A stretch of DNA of 64,000 nucleotides from Pseudopithomyces maydicus (lineage: Eukaryota; Ascomycota; Dothideomycetes; Pleosporales; Didymosphaeriaceae). Of this stretch, positions 11,820-22,510 are shown one piece after another. Where the stretch lies: the NCBI GenBank assembly GCA_026873275.1, contig JANTUC010000008.1:682001-746000 (forward strand), given 5' to 3'. Both the position numbers and the translations under genes were made by a program. The stretch's first letter is position 1. Each line of letters starts with the position of its first letter. The notes under the pieces are model-generated. The model saw only the letters and a list, made by a program, of their open reading frames with translations. It was not told where the DNA came from and searched no databases.

Positions 11820-13489
11820 CTACATGATCTGATCCTGGGTAAGGCCTCCGGTCGCCTCTGTACCCTCCATGGCGTCACCGTTGCTCTGGTTCGAATAGCG
11901 AACATAGGTCAAGCCAAGAGGCCTGCCGCCATACTGGTAGCCGGTGAATTTCTCTGCTTTGCGTGAGCTGCTGGAGTGACAAGTTACAGAAGAAGCTCGG
12001 GACTTACGGATTGCAGTCTCTGCGTCGGTAGTCTTCTCGAACTCGACTACACCGGTACCACGAGAGCGGCCGTTGGGTTCGTACTGAATCTCAGCGCGCT
12101 TGACAGAGCCGATGGTGGTGAACAGCTCGACAAGATCTTCGTTGCTAGTGGACCAGGGCAAGTTGCGAACATAGATCAGGTTGCTCGGCTCTCCTCCAGA
12201 AGTCGCGAAGTCTGTGAATGGGTTAGGCGGGTTGGAAGGACCGTCAGCGGAGAAACCTGGGCCGCCACCGAAGCCTCCCGCTCCTCCACCAAAGCCGCCA
12301 CGACCGCCAAAGCCACCTTGGAAGCCGCCGCGGCCGCCAAAGCCACCACGACCGCCAAAACCGCCGCGACCTCCGAAACCGCCTCCTCCGAAACCACCTC
12401 GGCCACCGAATCCACCAGCTGGGCCAGCAAAGCGATCCTCACGAACCTCGAGATTGCGTCCTTGCCACTCGTAACCGTTGAACTGGGTGATGGCGTTGCG
12501 GGCGTCCTCGGGCGTGTCGAAAGCAACGATACCCGAACCTTTGGGACGGCCGTCTTGGGCCAGGTGAACGTCGGCACGGATAACAGAACCAGTGACGGCG
12601 GCTTGGCGGAAAAGATCCTTCAAGTCTTGCCAACCTACGTTGTAAGGGAGCTGAGGGTAGATCAGACTGCAAGTTACAGGCACAAGTTTGGGGGAGGGAG
12701 TACTCACATTAGCGACGTAGACCTGACGAGCTCCGCCCTGTGGGGGTCCGCCGTAACCCTGAGGGCCACCATATGGTGCTCCACCAAATGCTGCCGCGCC
12801 GGCGCCGCCTTGGAAGTTTCCGCGAGTGTTGCTGGGGTTGCTGAAACGAGGCTCGGCCTCTCGGTCTTCGCGAACGTATACGAGGCGTCCCATTAGATTC
12901 TGGTTGCTGAGCGACGCAACGGCGTTCTGCGCTTGCTCACGAGTTGCATATTCCACGATGCCACAGCCCTACACCCAAGCAAAAGCCGTCAACCTCCATC
13001 CAGCGCACAAACCGACCATCGTGACCATTACCTTTGACATTCCGTTCGGCAGAAGAAGTACATCTGCGAACAAGACCTCACCGGCTGCGGTTGGTTAGCA
13101 CGCGAGCATTGTCTAGGTGGTCGGGGCGCATACCCTGTCTCATGAAATCTTTGAGGTGATGCCACTTGACATCGTACGAGAGGTTGCCGACGTAGACACG
13201 GCGGTCCTGCTGGGACGACTCGCGGATACTCTGCATCATGTTCTCCTTGGTCTGCGGGTCGACGGAGCGCGAAGGGCCTCCACGAGCGGAGCCGTACGAC
13301 TGGTAAGCACCAGCTCCACCACCACCGGGCGAGCGCGAGCGACGGTCGTTGCGGCGGTAATCGTCCCTGCTGCGCGAGCGGCTGCGCGGGGAGTATGAGC
13401 GGCGTGAGCGACGGGGAGCGGGAGCGGCGCCTGGGGGAGCGGTCACGGGCGGAATCGCGCTGGTCGTAGGTGTCAGTTTCGTACGACAT
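11820..13489 (-). CDS. Gbp2/Hrb1-type shuttling mRNA-binding protein with three RRMs
   Basis: Five exons: 13489-13134, 13084-13032, 12968-12708, 12650-12008 and 11953-11820. All introns are 49-63 bp with consensus ends. The order is an RS-rich N-terminus, then RRM1 (VYVGNL and KGCGIVEY), RRM2 (VYVANL and KGSGIVAF), a Gly/Arg/Phe-rich RGG segment (12262-12430), and RRM3 (IYVRNL and RGTGVVEF). This matches yeast Gbp2/Hrb1, SR-like factors that couple splicing quality control to mRNA export. Exon 1 is off by one base. The MSYETDTYDQRDSARDRSP start and the later RRSRRSYSPRSRS stretch are in different frames, and dropping one base of the run at 13413-13416 would join them. The gene identity is firm; the exact N-terminus is not. 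Confidence 0.9.
12262..12430 (-). repeat. Gly-rich RGG/GFGG coding repeat
   Basis: A tandemly repeated GGFGGRG coding segment lies between RRM2 and RRM3 of the Gbp2-like gene. The complementary strand reads as a long Pro/Lys-rich ORF, which is a shadow. Confidence 0.85.
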
Positions 13490-14406
13490 GGTCGCAGCAG
13501 GCAGCGGAGAAGCGGAGGGGGGATAAGGGGGGCGCGATGTGCGTCAAGGGTGGGGAGGAAACGAGGTGGGAAGCAGGCGTGACGCGATTTGATGGAATCG
13601 ACGTGCAGGCTGGCTGGCGTTTGACGAGGCCGTCGACGAGAGACGTCGCGGTCGGCCGACAAGCGCCCGCCTTGGCTCAGCCCCAGCGCGGCGCCGGTTA
13701 CGTAAGCAGGCCCGGAGGCTGCTGCCGCGGCGGGCGGGCTGGGCTGGAGCTGGGAGCGGTGCTGGCTGGCGGTGCTGCTGGGGGCTGTCTGCTGGGGCTG
13801 TCTGGGGCTGCTGCCTAGCACAGCAACCCAACCACGCCGCATTCCCCAGGCATTCACTCACGGGCTGGGCAAACGCAGCAGCGCAAACGCAGACGCAGAC
13901 GCAGACGGCGCTGAGGAGAGAGGGTGGATGGTGGTGGTGGTGGGGGGGTGCGCCGACTTACCGCAGAGGGCCGGTACGAGTCTGTGTCGGCAGCGTCTTG
14001 CGAAGGGGTCAGCGAGGAGGACGGCTTGGGGGAGGAGGGGACGAGAGTAGGTGGAGGGAGCGAAGGGAGGAGGGAGGAAGAGGGGAAGCTGCAGTGCAGA
14101 GTTGGAGGCCGGGGCGCCTACCCATTTCTTCGTTGAGCAACAGACACCGCGGCGTAACAAGGGAGCGCACGCTCGCTCTGTGAGGTGTGCTTAGACCGGA
14201 CCGAGCCAGCAGCTGAACGGGCCTGCGCGCTGCAGCAAGACGGTGCCTCCGCCTTCTTTTGCCTGCCCCGGGACCCTCATGAGAGGGCGCTGCGGATGAT
14301 GCGGCCGCTAGCCAATGCGCGCGCTGCGAGGCCCACGCAGCCGGCGCGCTGGGGGGGCGCGCGCGAGGAACGCGTTTATTCCACTCTCTCTGCGGGTGCA
14401 GTCTAT

Positions 14407-14463
14407 ATGTGTGTGTGTGCGTGTGTGTGTGCGTGCGTGCGTGTGTGTGTGTGTGTGTGTGTG
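14407..14463. repeat. (TG)n microsatellite with interspersed CG
   Basis: About 56 bp of alternating TG with a few CG steps, an alternating purine-pyrimidine tract. Confidence 0.95.
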
Positions 14464-14651
14464 CTGCCTACGCCTGGGTTTGCTGCGTGTCCGTTGTCGC
14501 TGGCCGCCCCTCATCCCTCCTCACCAGCACCACCAGCACCGCCAGCACCGCCAGCATTGCCGCCTAGACAGCGGGCAGTAGGCAGCGGGCAGTGGTGGAC
14601 AGTGGGCCGTGGCCACCACCACCAGCCGTCGTCGGTCGGCCGCTCGCGCCC

Positions 14652-14675
14652 TCTGCCCTGCCCTGCCCTGCCCTC
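14652..14675. repeat. (CTGCC)n pentanucleotide repeat
   Basis: Four to five tandem CTGCC units in the GC-rich intergenic region. A degenerate CACCAGCACCGCCAG-type repeat sits about 120 bp upstream. Confidence 0.8.
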
Positions 14676-16078
14676 CCCCACCCGATGGAGCAGCCGTCCC
14701 GTGCGCGCCGGGGCAGGAGCTCCCGCCGGCTAGGGCTGGACCTCACTGCACGCACCCCTACGCAGCAGCAGACATCACGACGATCCACCTCTGCTAGCCA
14801 GACGCGGCTCGTCCTGCGGGTCTTTGCGACCCTGCAACCACCACCCTGTGCCGCTGCTGTGCCGCCTCTCGTTCTATCCCACACGTCTCTGCGCCAGGCA
14901 TTGGCTGCCGCCAACATGGCAGAATTTCCCTCTGCAGCCCGCGTCGCCAATAGCATCCCGCTCGAGACACCTGGCAGCCTCTGCCACCCGTACCAGCAGC
15001 CTGGAACCTTAATTGGAGGACCCCGACCAGCAGCCAATCCACCCTCTCCTCAACACTGGCCGTCGCGGAGCAGCCTGAGCTCGACACCTGCCACTTGCCC
15101 GTCACCTCCCCCTCGTCCCGCCGCTCTCTCTCCATGCATGCATGGCTGTCTGCTTGGGAGCTTTCCTGTTCACCTACCTACCTACCCCACCCCACTCACC
15201 ACCGCCCATGCACGCTGCAGAGCCATCCCGCGAGACATCTGACGCTGCAGCCCGCCCGCAACAGCCTGCCCTGCTCGGCGCCCACAGGCACCGGCGCACA
15301 GTCGCCATCGCCGATGCCGTCACCGGTGGACCGATGGATATGCTCGGCTGCCTGCCGCTTCGCAAACCGCCCTCCTTAGCTCGCATGTCGTGCTGGCCAT
15401 GCTGGTGCTGAAACCCGAGATCGTGCTGCCCACTGCAGAATCTGAGTGGGGAATGCCCGTTGCACAGCGTACCGAATCCCTCTTGCCAACTCTTGGACAA
15501 AGCAGTGCCACCGAGCCAATCGCCAGGCGCTCCCCAAGTGGGCCCTGGCCGCTCATCGGTGAATACACCTGCGCGAGCATTATCAGAGCAGCCGTCCTTC
15601 TCAATGGCCCGTCACGCGTTTCAGCTCATGCGAGCCCTCAATCACCGTGCATGCCCACCATGCAATGCATGGAAGTTCCATGGCCTTCTTCGGCACATGT
15701 AATCGACCGGACCTACATGGAGGATCCATTCTGCACGCGACACCGGCATCGGGTTCAGGGTCGGATCCACTGACTCCTCGGATACCTTGCTGTCTCCAAG
15801 CTCCTTGCATCGGGCCTTTTGGACACTCAGTCCTCAATTGCCATAGGTAGTCTATTACACATGCTGCTGACAGAGCCCTCCACCACCACTATGTAAGCCT
15901 CGGTCCAGGGAGCTGCTCTAGTTGATTCCGAGAGCCTGCTGTCAGCTCTTACTGCATTGCTCATCAAAATCTACACCGCCTCTCCGAGGCTGTGGACACA
16001 CTCACCACCGAGCATGTATAGTATGGTAGTACACTTTAGCACCCTAAGGACTAGTGTGCAAACAGTCCCCTGTTCGTC

Positions 16079-16234
16079 GCTTTGCAACCCAGTCGATCAT
16101 TCAATTGTCATGGTGATGACCTAGACAGATGTTTTGCAGCTCATAAACGATAGACGATCGTGGTTGCATGGCATCGCTATCGGCTTTGCAACCCAGTCAG
16201 TCATTCAATTGTCGTCGTGAGGACCTAGACAGAT
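16079..16234. repeat. 52-bp direct repeat pair
   Basis: Copy 1 is 16079-16130 and copy 2 is 16183-16234, so the starts are 104 bp apart. Both begin GCTTTGCAACCCAGTC and end GACCTAGACAGAT, with about five mismatches in between. The 52-bp unit is separated by a 52-bp spacer of different sequence. Origin is unknown; it may be a remnant of a repeat family. Confidence 0.85.
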
Positions 16235-17846
16235 CTCTCTTAGTAGTAAAACATACCCCAATTCATGCATTGCATCTGGGTTTTGTGCCCTCAATTTTCC
16301 CTTCGTACAACTATTTTACGTAACCTAATTATGAAAGAAGAGCATACTATGCTCCTATGAGTCGCCAGAAAGGATGTTGTGGCAGCCCGCATGCTCACCT
16401 AACACATGTGTCACACTCGAAATTTCGCCGCCTTCTTCTTTCTGCCCCGCCTTTGCTCCTTCAACTTCTACAATTGCCACGTAATCTCGTTTGCGGTTTT
16501 TGTGTTCAATTCGGTGAGTTATATATGACTGCCCTGCCAATAAATTGTGCGATGGATGTATCGAGGCAGAGACGACGCTGACGGTAATGGAAGCCTATAA
16601 CATGCTTTTCGCGATGATCCGGATCGGACAAAACAGTCCGCGCTGCCACCTCCCTTTATCCATAGGACTTTTCAGCCAAAACACCCGTGAAAAACCTCAT
16701 TTGTAGCTAGTATGGCGCCGAAGAAGAAAAATGCGGACTCTGATTTGACCAAGGAAGAATACTATTGACAGTCAAGATAGCAAGATAGTCTTCATCAACG
16801 ATGAAGGCTTTATCAGCCATACATTACACAAACATGAACCGATTCGGGCGTTTCCGTCAGCGGTCATATTATCTAAGACCACTTGGCTTCTACAAATACG
16901 ACATACATTTCAGTCTGGACTTTGCGTAGAATCCCTTAGGCAGCATAGATTGATCGCGGTCATCCGCCACACCAGTTTCCACCAGCGAAACACCCAGCTC
17001 AACGCTATACGTCCGAGACTACCTTTGAGATACACAGAATATCTGCAGAATCTCTACCAGGAAATGTAGCGAAAATTCAATTGGTGGCGAGTTCGATCAC
17101 CTGGGCTGCCCAGAGCGCTAGAGGCATCTCTAATCTATATCCTTGGCCATTCAACACGAGAACATCCTTTAATTCACATTAAGATGTATGCCTCTGAGAT
17201 ACAAAAAATACGACTGTTGTTATCCTAGCAACCGAATATTAACCTTATCTTGTCGACCAGCCTACTATAATCCGCTTTCGAAGGTAGCATTGATTTCCAT
17301 GATTTCCAGGACACAAATGTTTCTGCTTTGACCAAAAGCGCTATTTCGACAAGGTATTGGTTGTGTGGCTTTTGAACTGCCTCCGAGGAGCTAGCATGTA
17401 GGACGCAGCCTGAAACAACACAGCTGCCTCTTACGTGCGATGCACAAGACCTAGATATCCAGACAACGAACACGAGATAGCTCCAGCTCGTATCTACCAT
17501 ATACTTTCGCTTTCCATACGGTGGATAGGAAGACACTCTCGTCAATATACCTTGTCGAGAGTAGCGTCTTCTGTGCACGTTTTCCATAGCATTAGAGAGG
17601 CATACATTCAGGGATCTCATTACGCGTCCCCGTAACTTGTACCACGCTAAATGACCAGCAAACTGTTACCATGTTGGGTAGCCGCACGAAAAGAAACCAC
17701 ACCATAGTGTAACCGAGGTGACCTGTTGCAGAAAATGGAGATGTGACTGGCTGCGATCATGGTAAATACCCGGTCAAGAGGGTTTGTATGCAGGGTTTTG
17801 CAAGGATGTCAACACCGCGCACATGGTGCACGAATGGAAGAAGATG

Positions 17847-17853
17847 TATAAAT
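17847..17853 (+). promoter_or_regulatory. TATA box of the peroxygenase gene
   Basis: TATAAAT lies 80 bp upstream of the ATG at 17927, a normal spacing for a fungal TATA element. Confidence 0.55.
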
Positions 17854-17926
17854 CAGCCCAGAAAGCGCCTCTGAATAGGAGGTACAAGAATCAGTAATTA
17901 CTGTGTGGTTGAACGTTCTCTGCGCC

Positions 17927-18878
17927 ATGAAATTCGTTTCAGTCGTTGCTGCCGCTGCCTTCAGCGTTGGCCTTGCCCAGGCAAAGGACATATACAGCGA
18001 TTGGCACAAACCCTCGAAAGAAGATGGTATATAACCATGAGTGCTATACGGAGATGGATACAGCGTGCTCACAAAACACAGTACGAGGACCGTGTCCCAT
18101 GCTCAACACGCTCGCGAACCATGCGTTCCTTCCTCGCAGTGGCAAAGATATATCGTTGGACACCACCGTATCTGCCCTCGATCAGGCGTTGAACATTAAT
18201 GCGAATGTTTCTAGGAACCTTTTCAGGTTCGCACTCACTACGAATCCTGAGGGAAACACAACTGGGGTCTTTTCTTTGCATGACCTGGGAACTCATAACA
18301 TTCTGGAGCACGACGCTAGTCTGTCGTAAGTGTTGTGCTCGATTCCTAGACGTACATACATTGATGTATCCTTCTAGACGCGCAGACTTTGCCATTACGC
18401 ATGATTCGATATCTTTCAACAAGACCGTCTTCGCCGAGACGCGCTCCTACTTCACCACGAAAGATATCACCATCCAGCAGGCTGCCGATGCTCGTCTAGC
18501 CCGCTTCACCACCTCCCAGAAAACAAATCCTGAGTACTCCATGAGCCCGCTGGGTGACATTTTCTCTGCTGGTGAAAGCATAGCATACATCTTCGTTTTG
18601 GGAGATTTTACGAAGCAAACGGTCCCGAAACGATATGTGGAGTACCTGTTTGGTAAGTGATTCTTTTTGTATTTAAGATGGTAGCCCTGAGGCTGACCGA
18701 TTGGACAGAGAATGAGAGGCTTCCGACGAAGCTTGGTTGGAAACGTCCGTCTCATACGTTTACGCAACAGGATTTGAACTTTGGAATCCAGCTGATTTAC
18801 AATGCGACCAAAGCCCCCGAAGAGCAACTGAGCAGAATGCGGGCTCGCAGGGAGATACACGGCGGCACATGGGAATAA
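17927..18878 (+). CDS. secreted heme-thiolate peroxidase (short unspecific-peroxygenase/chloroperoxidase type)
   Basis: Four exons fit in phase: 17927-18026, 18082-18325, 18378-18652 and 18709-18878, giving 262 aa. Introns are 52-56 bp with GTATAT or GTAAGT donors. Residues 1-19 are a signal peptide ending AQA. The family core follows: RGPCPMLNTLANH with the axial heme-ligand cysteine at about residue 38, and NILEHDASLS with the Glu-His-Asp motif at about 109-111. A Glu in FSAGESIAYIFVLGD is in the position of the acid-base residue. The length fits short fungal unspecific peroxygenases, extracellular enzymes that oxygenate or halogenate small molecules with peroxide. The substrate cannot be told from sequence. 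Neighbours downstream are an MFS transporter and a Zn2Cys6 regulator on the same strand. Confidence 0.92.
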
Positions 18879-19942
18879 CGTAGATATCGGGACTCGTACA
18901 ATCTGTAGTATCAACGGTGTATTAAGCGCCTCGAAAGTATTTGGTGCGGTGTAATTGATTGAGTAGAATGTCACAGATAACCCAAGGGGATTAAAAGTCT
19001 GGATCTGGTCCGGCCAAACGTGAAGTTTTAGCTAGTAGTCAGCCCACGCTATCAGCAGTCCCTGGAAACGGCCGCTTTTTGAGGCAAAAAGGTGAATCTT
19101 TACCCAGTCGTCGTAAGCGCGGTCTAGCCTCCGAGTGGATCCACCAGTCTCGCTCGTCTCTACCCGCTGTCAAAGCTTCGCCGGGCACTAGCCAGTGCAT
19201 CACGCCTGCAAACACGTGCTCTAGGTGACCCGAAATCATCGAAATGGACTGACCCGGGGCATCGCCTTTTGTTTAATTTCCCAGGCCCACGGCAAGCAGA
19301 AGCCCCCTGCCCATGGCCCTCCCAAGTTTGTTGGCCTCCAAAAACCGCGAACACTGACCTGCAGGAGATTACGATGGCCAAGGCTCGGGAATAAACCGCC
19401 TTTGTCAATCCTTCGATTGCAGTCGCTCATTATCTGGATCGTACTGTGGAGCTGACGCATCCCGAAACAGTATGATCGTTGGAAAATCTCGCGTCAACGT
19501 GACAGAGTTGAGGCTCCGAGTTTTCTCCTCGATGCTAAACCCCATGTGGCAATCATACTAACGCAAATATGGTTAGCCTTGCTACTGTTATCGGATGTTT
19601 CGCCATGCTTTAGCACATGGTTTTTCCCGAGCCAACTCCGTACGGTCACTATGGCATGTTGCACGAATTCTTGATAACAAAAGTTTTTTTTAGGCTCGCA
19701 CGAACTATTGTGGATATGGAAAATGTATATAGGGAAGGGGACCCGCCGTTGGGAGCACACAAATACCTAGGATACTCCCAGAGGTCGTCATCACGAGCGC
19801 TTCACGCTGGACGTCATTTCCGTGAGCGGTGCACAATACCTACAGGTTCTCAGACACAAGAAGTTTGTAATTGTGTCTTCGAAAGCCTCAGCCTCTAAAT
19901 CATCTTTGTTTTAATCATCATATCTTATTTTGGTACACCGCC
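18879..19942. promoter_or_regulatory. intergenic region upstream of the MFS transporter
   Basis: About 1 kb with no supported gene. A TATATAG element near 19727 lies some 215 bp before the transporter start. The rest is featureless to me. Confidence 0.4.
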
Positions 19943-21713
19943 ATGGCGGACAAATCGAAGGACTATGCAGTCCCCGAACCTCGCAATGATTCCGACGCAG
20001 CTTCAGATGTAACCCAGGTCGCTGAACAACCAAAGCCTTTATATCGCTCCATCACTGGCCACGATGAGCCGACTTTTGACGGCGCCGACGTGGTCAACCT
20101 CCCCACCCGCACACTCAGCAACGATGCTGCCCTCGAAGAGTACACCACCGAGACCATAAACGGTCAGATGCTTCGCGAAGTTCGCTCAAACGTCACGGGA
20201 AACATCGAACGCTACGAGCTTGTCACTTGGAAAGTCAACGACCCCGAGAATCCCAAGAACTGGAGTAAAGCGTACAAGTGGTGGTGCACCATGTGCGTGG
20301 CCATCACCTGTTTCGTCGTGGCCTTCAACAGCGCCGTCATCACCGCCGATATTGAGGGTGTTGCCGAAGAGTTTAATGTCAGCGAGGAGGTAGCTCTACT
20401 CACCATTACGCTGTTCGTCATTGGCTTCGGTGTCGGCCCCATGGCTTTTGCGCCCCTATCCGAAATTCTTGGACGTAGGATCATCTACGCATCAACCTTG
20501 TTCCTTGCAGTCGTCTTTACGATTCCGGGAGCGGTTGCTCAGAACATCGAGACGCTGTTGGTCACACGTGCCATCGCTGGTATTGCATTTTCGGCACCAA
20601 TGACGCTGGTCGGTGGCACGCTGGCTGATCTCTGGAAAAACGAGGAGCGTGGAGTACCCATGGCTGCCTTCTCTGCAGCACCCTTCATTGGCCCTGCCAT
20701 CGGACCTCTGGCTGGTGGCTTCCTCTCCGATGCAGCGGGCTGGCGTTGGCTGTATTGGATCCAGCTAATCCTCGCCTTCGTCGCCTGGGTCCTGATCTCG
20801 TTCACCGTTCCCGAGACCTATACACCGACGCTTCTTAGCCGACGGGCGAAGAAGCTCAGGAAAGAGACTGGCGATGACAAGTTTGTCACCGAAGAGGATA
20901 TTTCCAAAGCACCGCTTGGTCAACGACTCCGCGTGTTCTTGCTGCGACCGTTCCAGCTGCTTTTCCATGAGATGATTGTCTTTTTCATCAGTGTGTACAT
21001 GTCCGTCCTGTACGGCTTGTTGTACATGTTCTTTGTAGCGTAAGTCATTCCCACATAAGCCCTTTGAGGACAATTTTTCTAACATTCATTGCAGATACCC
21101 CATCATCTACCAGAAAGGAAAGGGATACAGCGCCGGTACCACAGGTCTAATGTTCATCCCGATCGCGGTCGGTGTGGTTCTGAGCGCCTGCTGTGCCCCT
21201 CTCGTGAACAAGCACTACCTCACGCTAGTGGCCAAGCACAACGGAAAGCCCCCAGCTGAAGCGCGTCTCATACCCATGATGATCAGCTGCTGGTTCATCC
21301 CCATCGGGCTTTTCATCTTCGCATGGACGAGCTATCCCGACCTGCACTGGGCGGGGCCAGCTCTGGGCGGCTTCCCGGTGGGCTTTGGATTCATCTTCCT
21401 CTACAACTCTGCAAACAACTACCTCGTAGACTCGTACCAGCACCAGGCTGCGTCGGCACTGGCGGCGAAGACGTTCATCCGTTCGTTTTGGGGGGCGGCT
21501 GTGGTGCTGTTCACGAACCAGATGTACGACCGGTTGAACTACCAGTGGGCCAGCACGCTCCTCGCGTTTATTGGCTTGGCCTGCTGTGCGATACCTTTTG
21601 TCTTCTACTTTTACGGTGCTAGGATCCGACAGCGTTCGCACTACGCGTACAGCGGGGACGAGGAGAACGAGGCTGGCACGAAGAAGGGGAGCATGGAGGA
21701 AGCAAAGGGTTGA
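19943..21713 (+). CDS. MFS transporter, DHA1 (drug:H+ antiporter) type
   Basis: Exon 1 is 19943-21039, the intron 21040-21094 (GTAAGT...GCAG) and exon 2 21095-21713, giving 571 aa. I start at 19943 ([10 protein letters not shown]) because it has a good ACCGCC context; an upstream in-frame ATG at 19871 is less likely. The N-terminal 115 or so residues are cytosolic, with the fungal [15 protein letters not shown] entry into helix 1. Motif A appears as [15 protein letters not shown]. The antiporter motif C appears as [14 protein letters not shown]. Both mark 12-helix DHA1 exporters of drugs, polyamines or fungal metabolites. The long central loop follows [10 protein letters not shown]. The exported compound is unknown. 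Confidence 0.93.
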
Positions 21714-22510
21714 GTGACCGGAAGGAATAATAGTTACTTGGTGGGAGGATTTATCATCGCATATGGGATTTTTTGCTGTGCATTTGTAGTGTTGGAGAGA
21801 TACCCCTTGTGTTTCGCAGGGCCGCATGGCGCAGGAGAAGCTATTTTGTGTTTTTACAGTCACATTTACATATGAGGCTCGGACAGGCATAGTCTAAAAA
21901 ACTCGTAATATCATTTGAGATTCATTATCCCTGCTCTTGTCGGCTGATATATTGGATTGCCGTTTTGGAAGGATGTTCGTGCTGCTGGCGTGTCGGTGAT
22001 GCATGCTTCCAAGGCAAATGTTTCCGCACGTGTTTTCGCGATGATGTAGTGCGATATTATCGAATCGGACCGAGGGCAGAGCACAGATGCGGACGTGGGA
22101 ATGAGCAGGGCTGTTGTGAGAGCTTCCAAGGCACCCACCGCGGGCCATTGGGTGTTCGCGTGACATGGCTGAGGATGGTATTGCTTGAGCTCTAGTCTAG
22201 CCTAAGCAATGGGGACTGTCGTCTTCGCAGGCGAATTTAACAGTCTTTGGGAACTGGAACTAGACGGCGGCGTTTGGGACTACCTAGGTAGACTACCGGG
22301 GCGGGTAAGCAAAGATGGTATGGATGGCAAGCATTAGTCACGCACCGCAGCCATTCATCGTCGGCGTGGGAGCCAAGCCACGTACCCTTGCCCTGGCTTT
22401 CGCTGGGCCCCACTCGATCTCCAAGATCTCCAAGCGGTCGGACAAGCAGTGACAGCGACTCTCCCTCGACACAGTCATCGCAAAAGTCGCATGGTTCTTG
22501 CGCGGCCACC
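21714..22510. other. intergenic region between MFS transporter and Zn2Cys6 gene
   Basis: About 800 bp holding the 3' end of the transporter and the promoter of the regulator. No gene or repeat is supported. Confidence 0.4.

Larger units (their letters stand above)
13490..15850. other. GC-rich gene-poor region upstream of the Gbp2-like gene
   Basis: Strongly GC-rich DNA in which both strands stay open by chance over long stretches. It contains several simple repeats. The first few hundred bases probably hold the Gbp2-like promoter and leader, possibly with leader introns. None of the overlapping ORFs shows a domain, signal peptide or consistent splice pattern. Confidence 0.45.
15851..17926. 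other. gene-poor region, less GC-rich
   Basis: Base composition changes noticeably from the preceding GC-rich block. The stretch contains the direct repeat pair at 16079-16234. A short open frame at about 16711 (MAPKKKNADSDLTKEEYY, then stop) looks like the start of a coding sequence but leads nowhere visible. I see no intact gene. Confidence 0.4.

Noticed and set aside
12181..12896. Long plus-strand ORFs opposite the Gbp2-like gene (Pro/Lys-rich and Thr/Ala-rich)
   Set aside because: They are antisense shadows of the Gly-rich RGG segment and of conserved RRM codons.
13078..13857. 259-codon minus ORF starting MNAWGMRRGW as an alternative start for the Gbp2-like gene
   Set aside because: The upstream part is GC-driven and unlike the family, while the MSYETDTYDQ start at 13489 is natural; I prefer a one-base frame error.
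13544..15773. Many 60-216 codon ORFs in the GC-rich block
   Set aside because: They overlap on both strands, are Pro/Ala/Arg-rich by composition, and show no domain, start context or splice consistency.
16711..16768. MAPKKKNADSDLTKEEYY mini-ORF resembling a gene start
   Set aside because: It stops after 18 codons and no splice donor leads to a plausible continuation.
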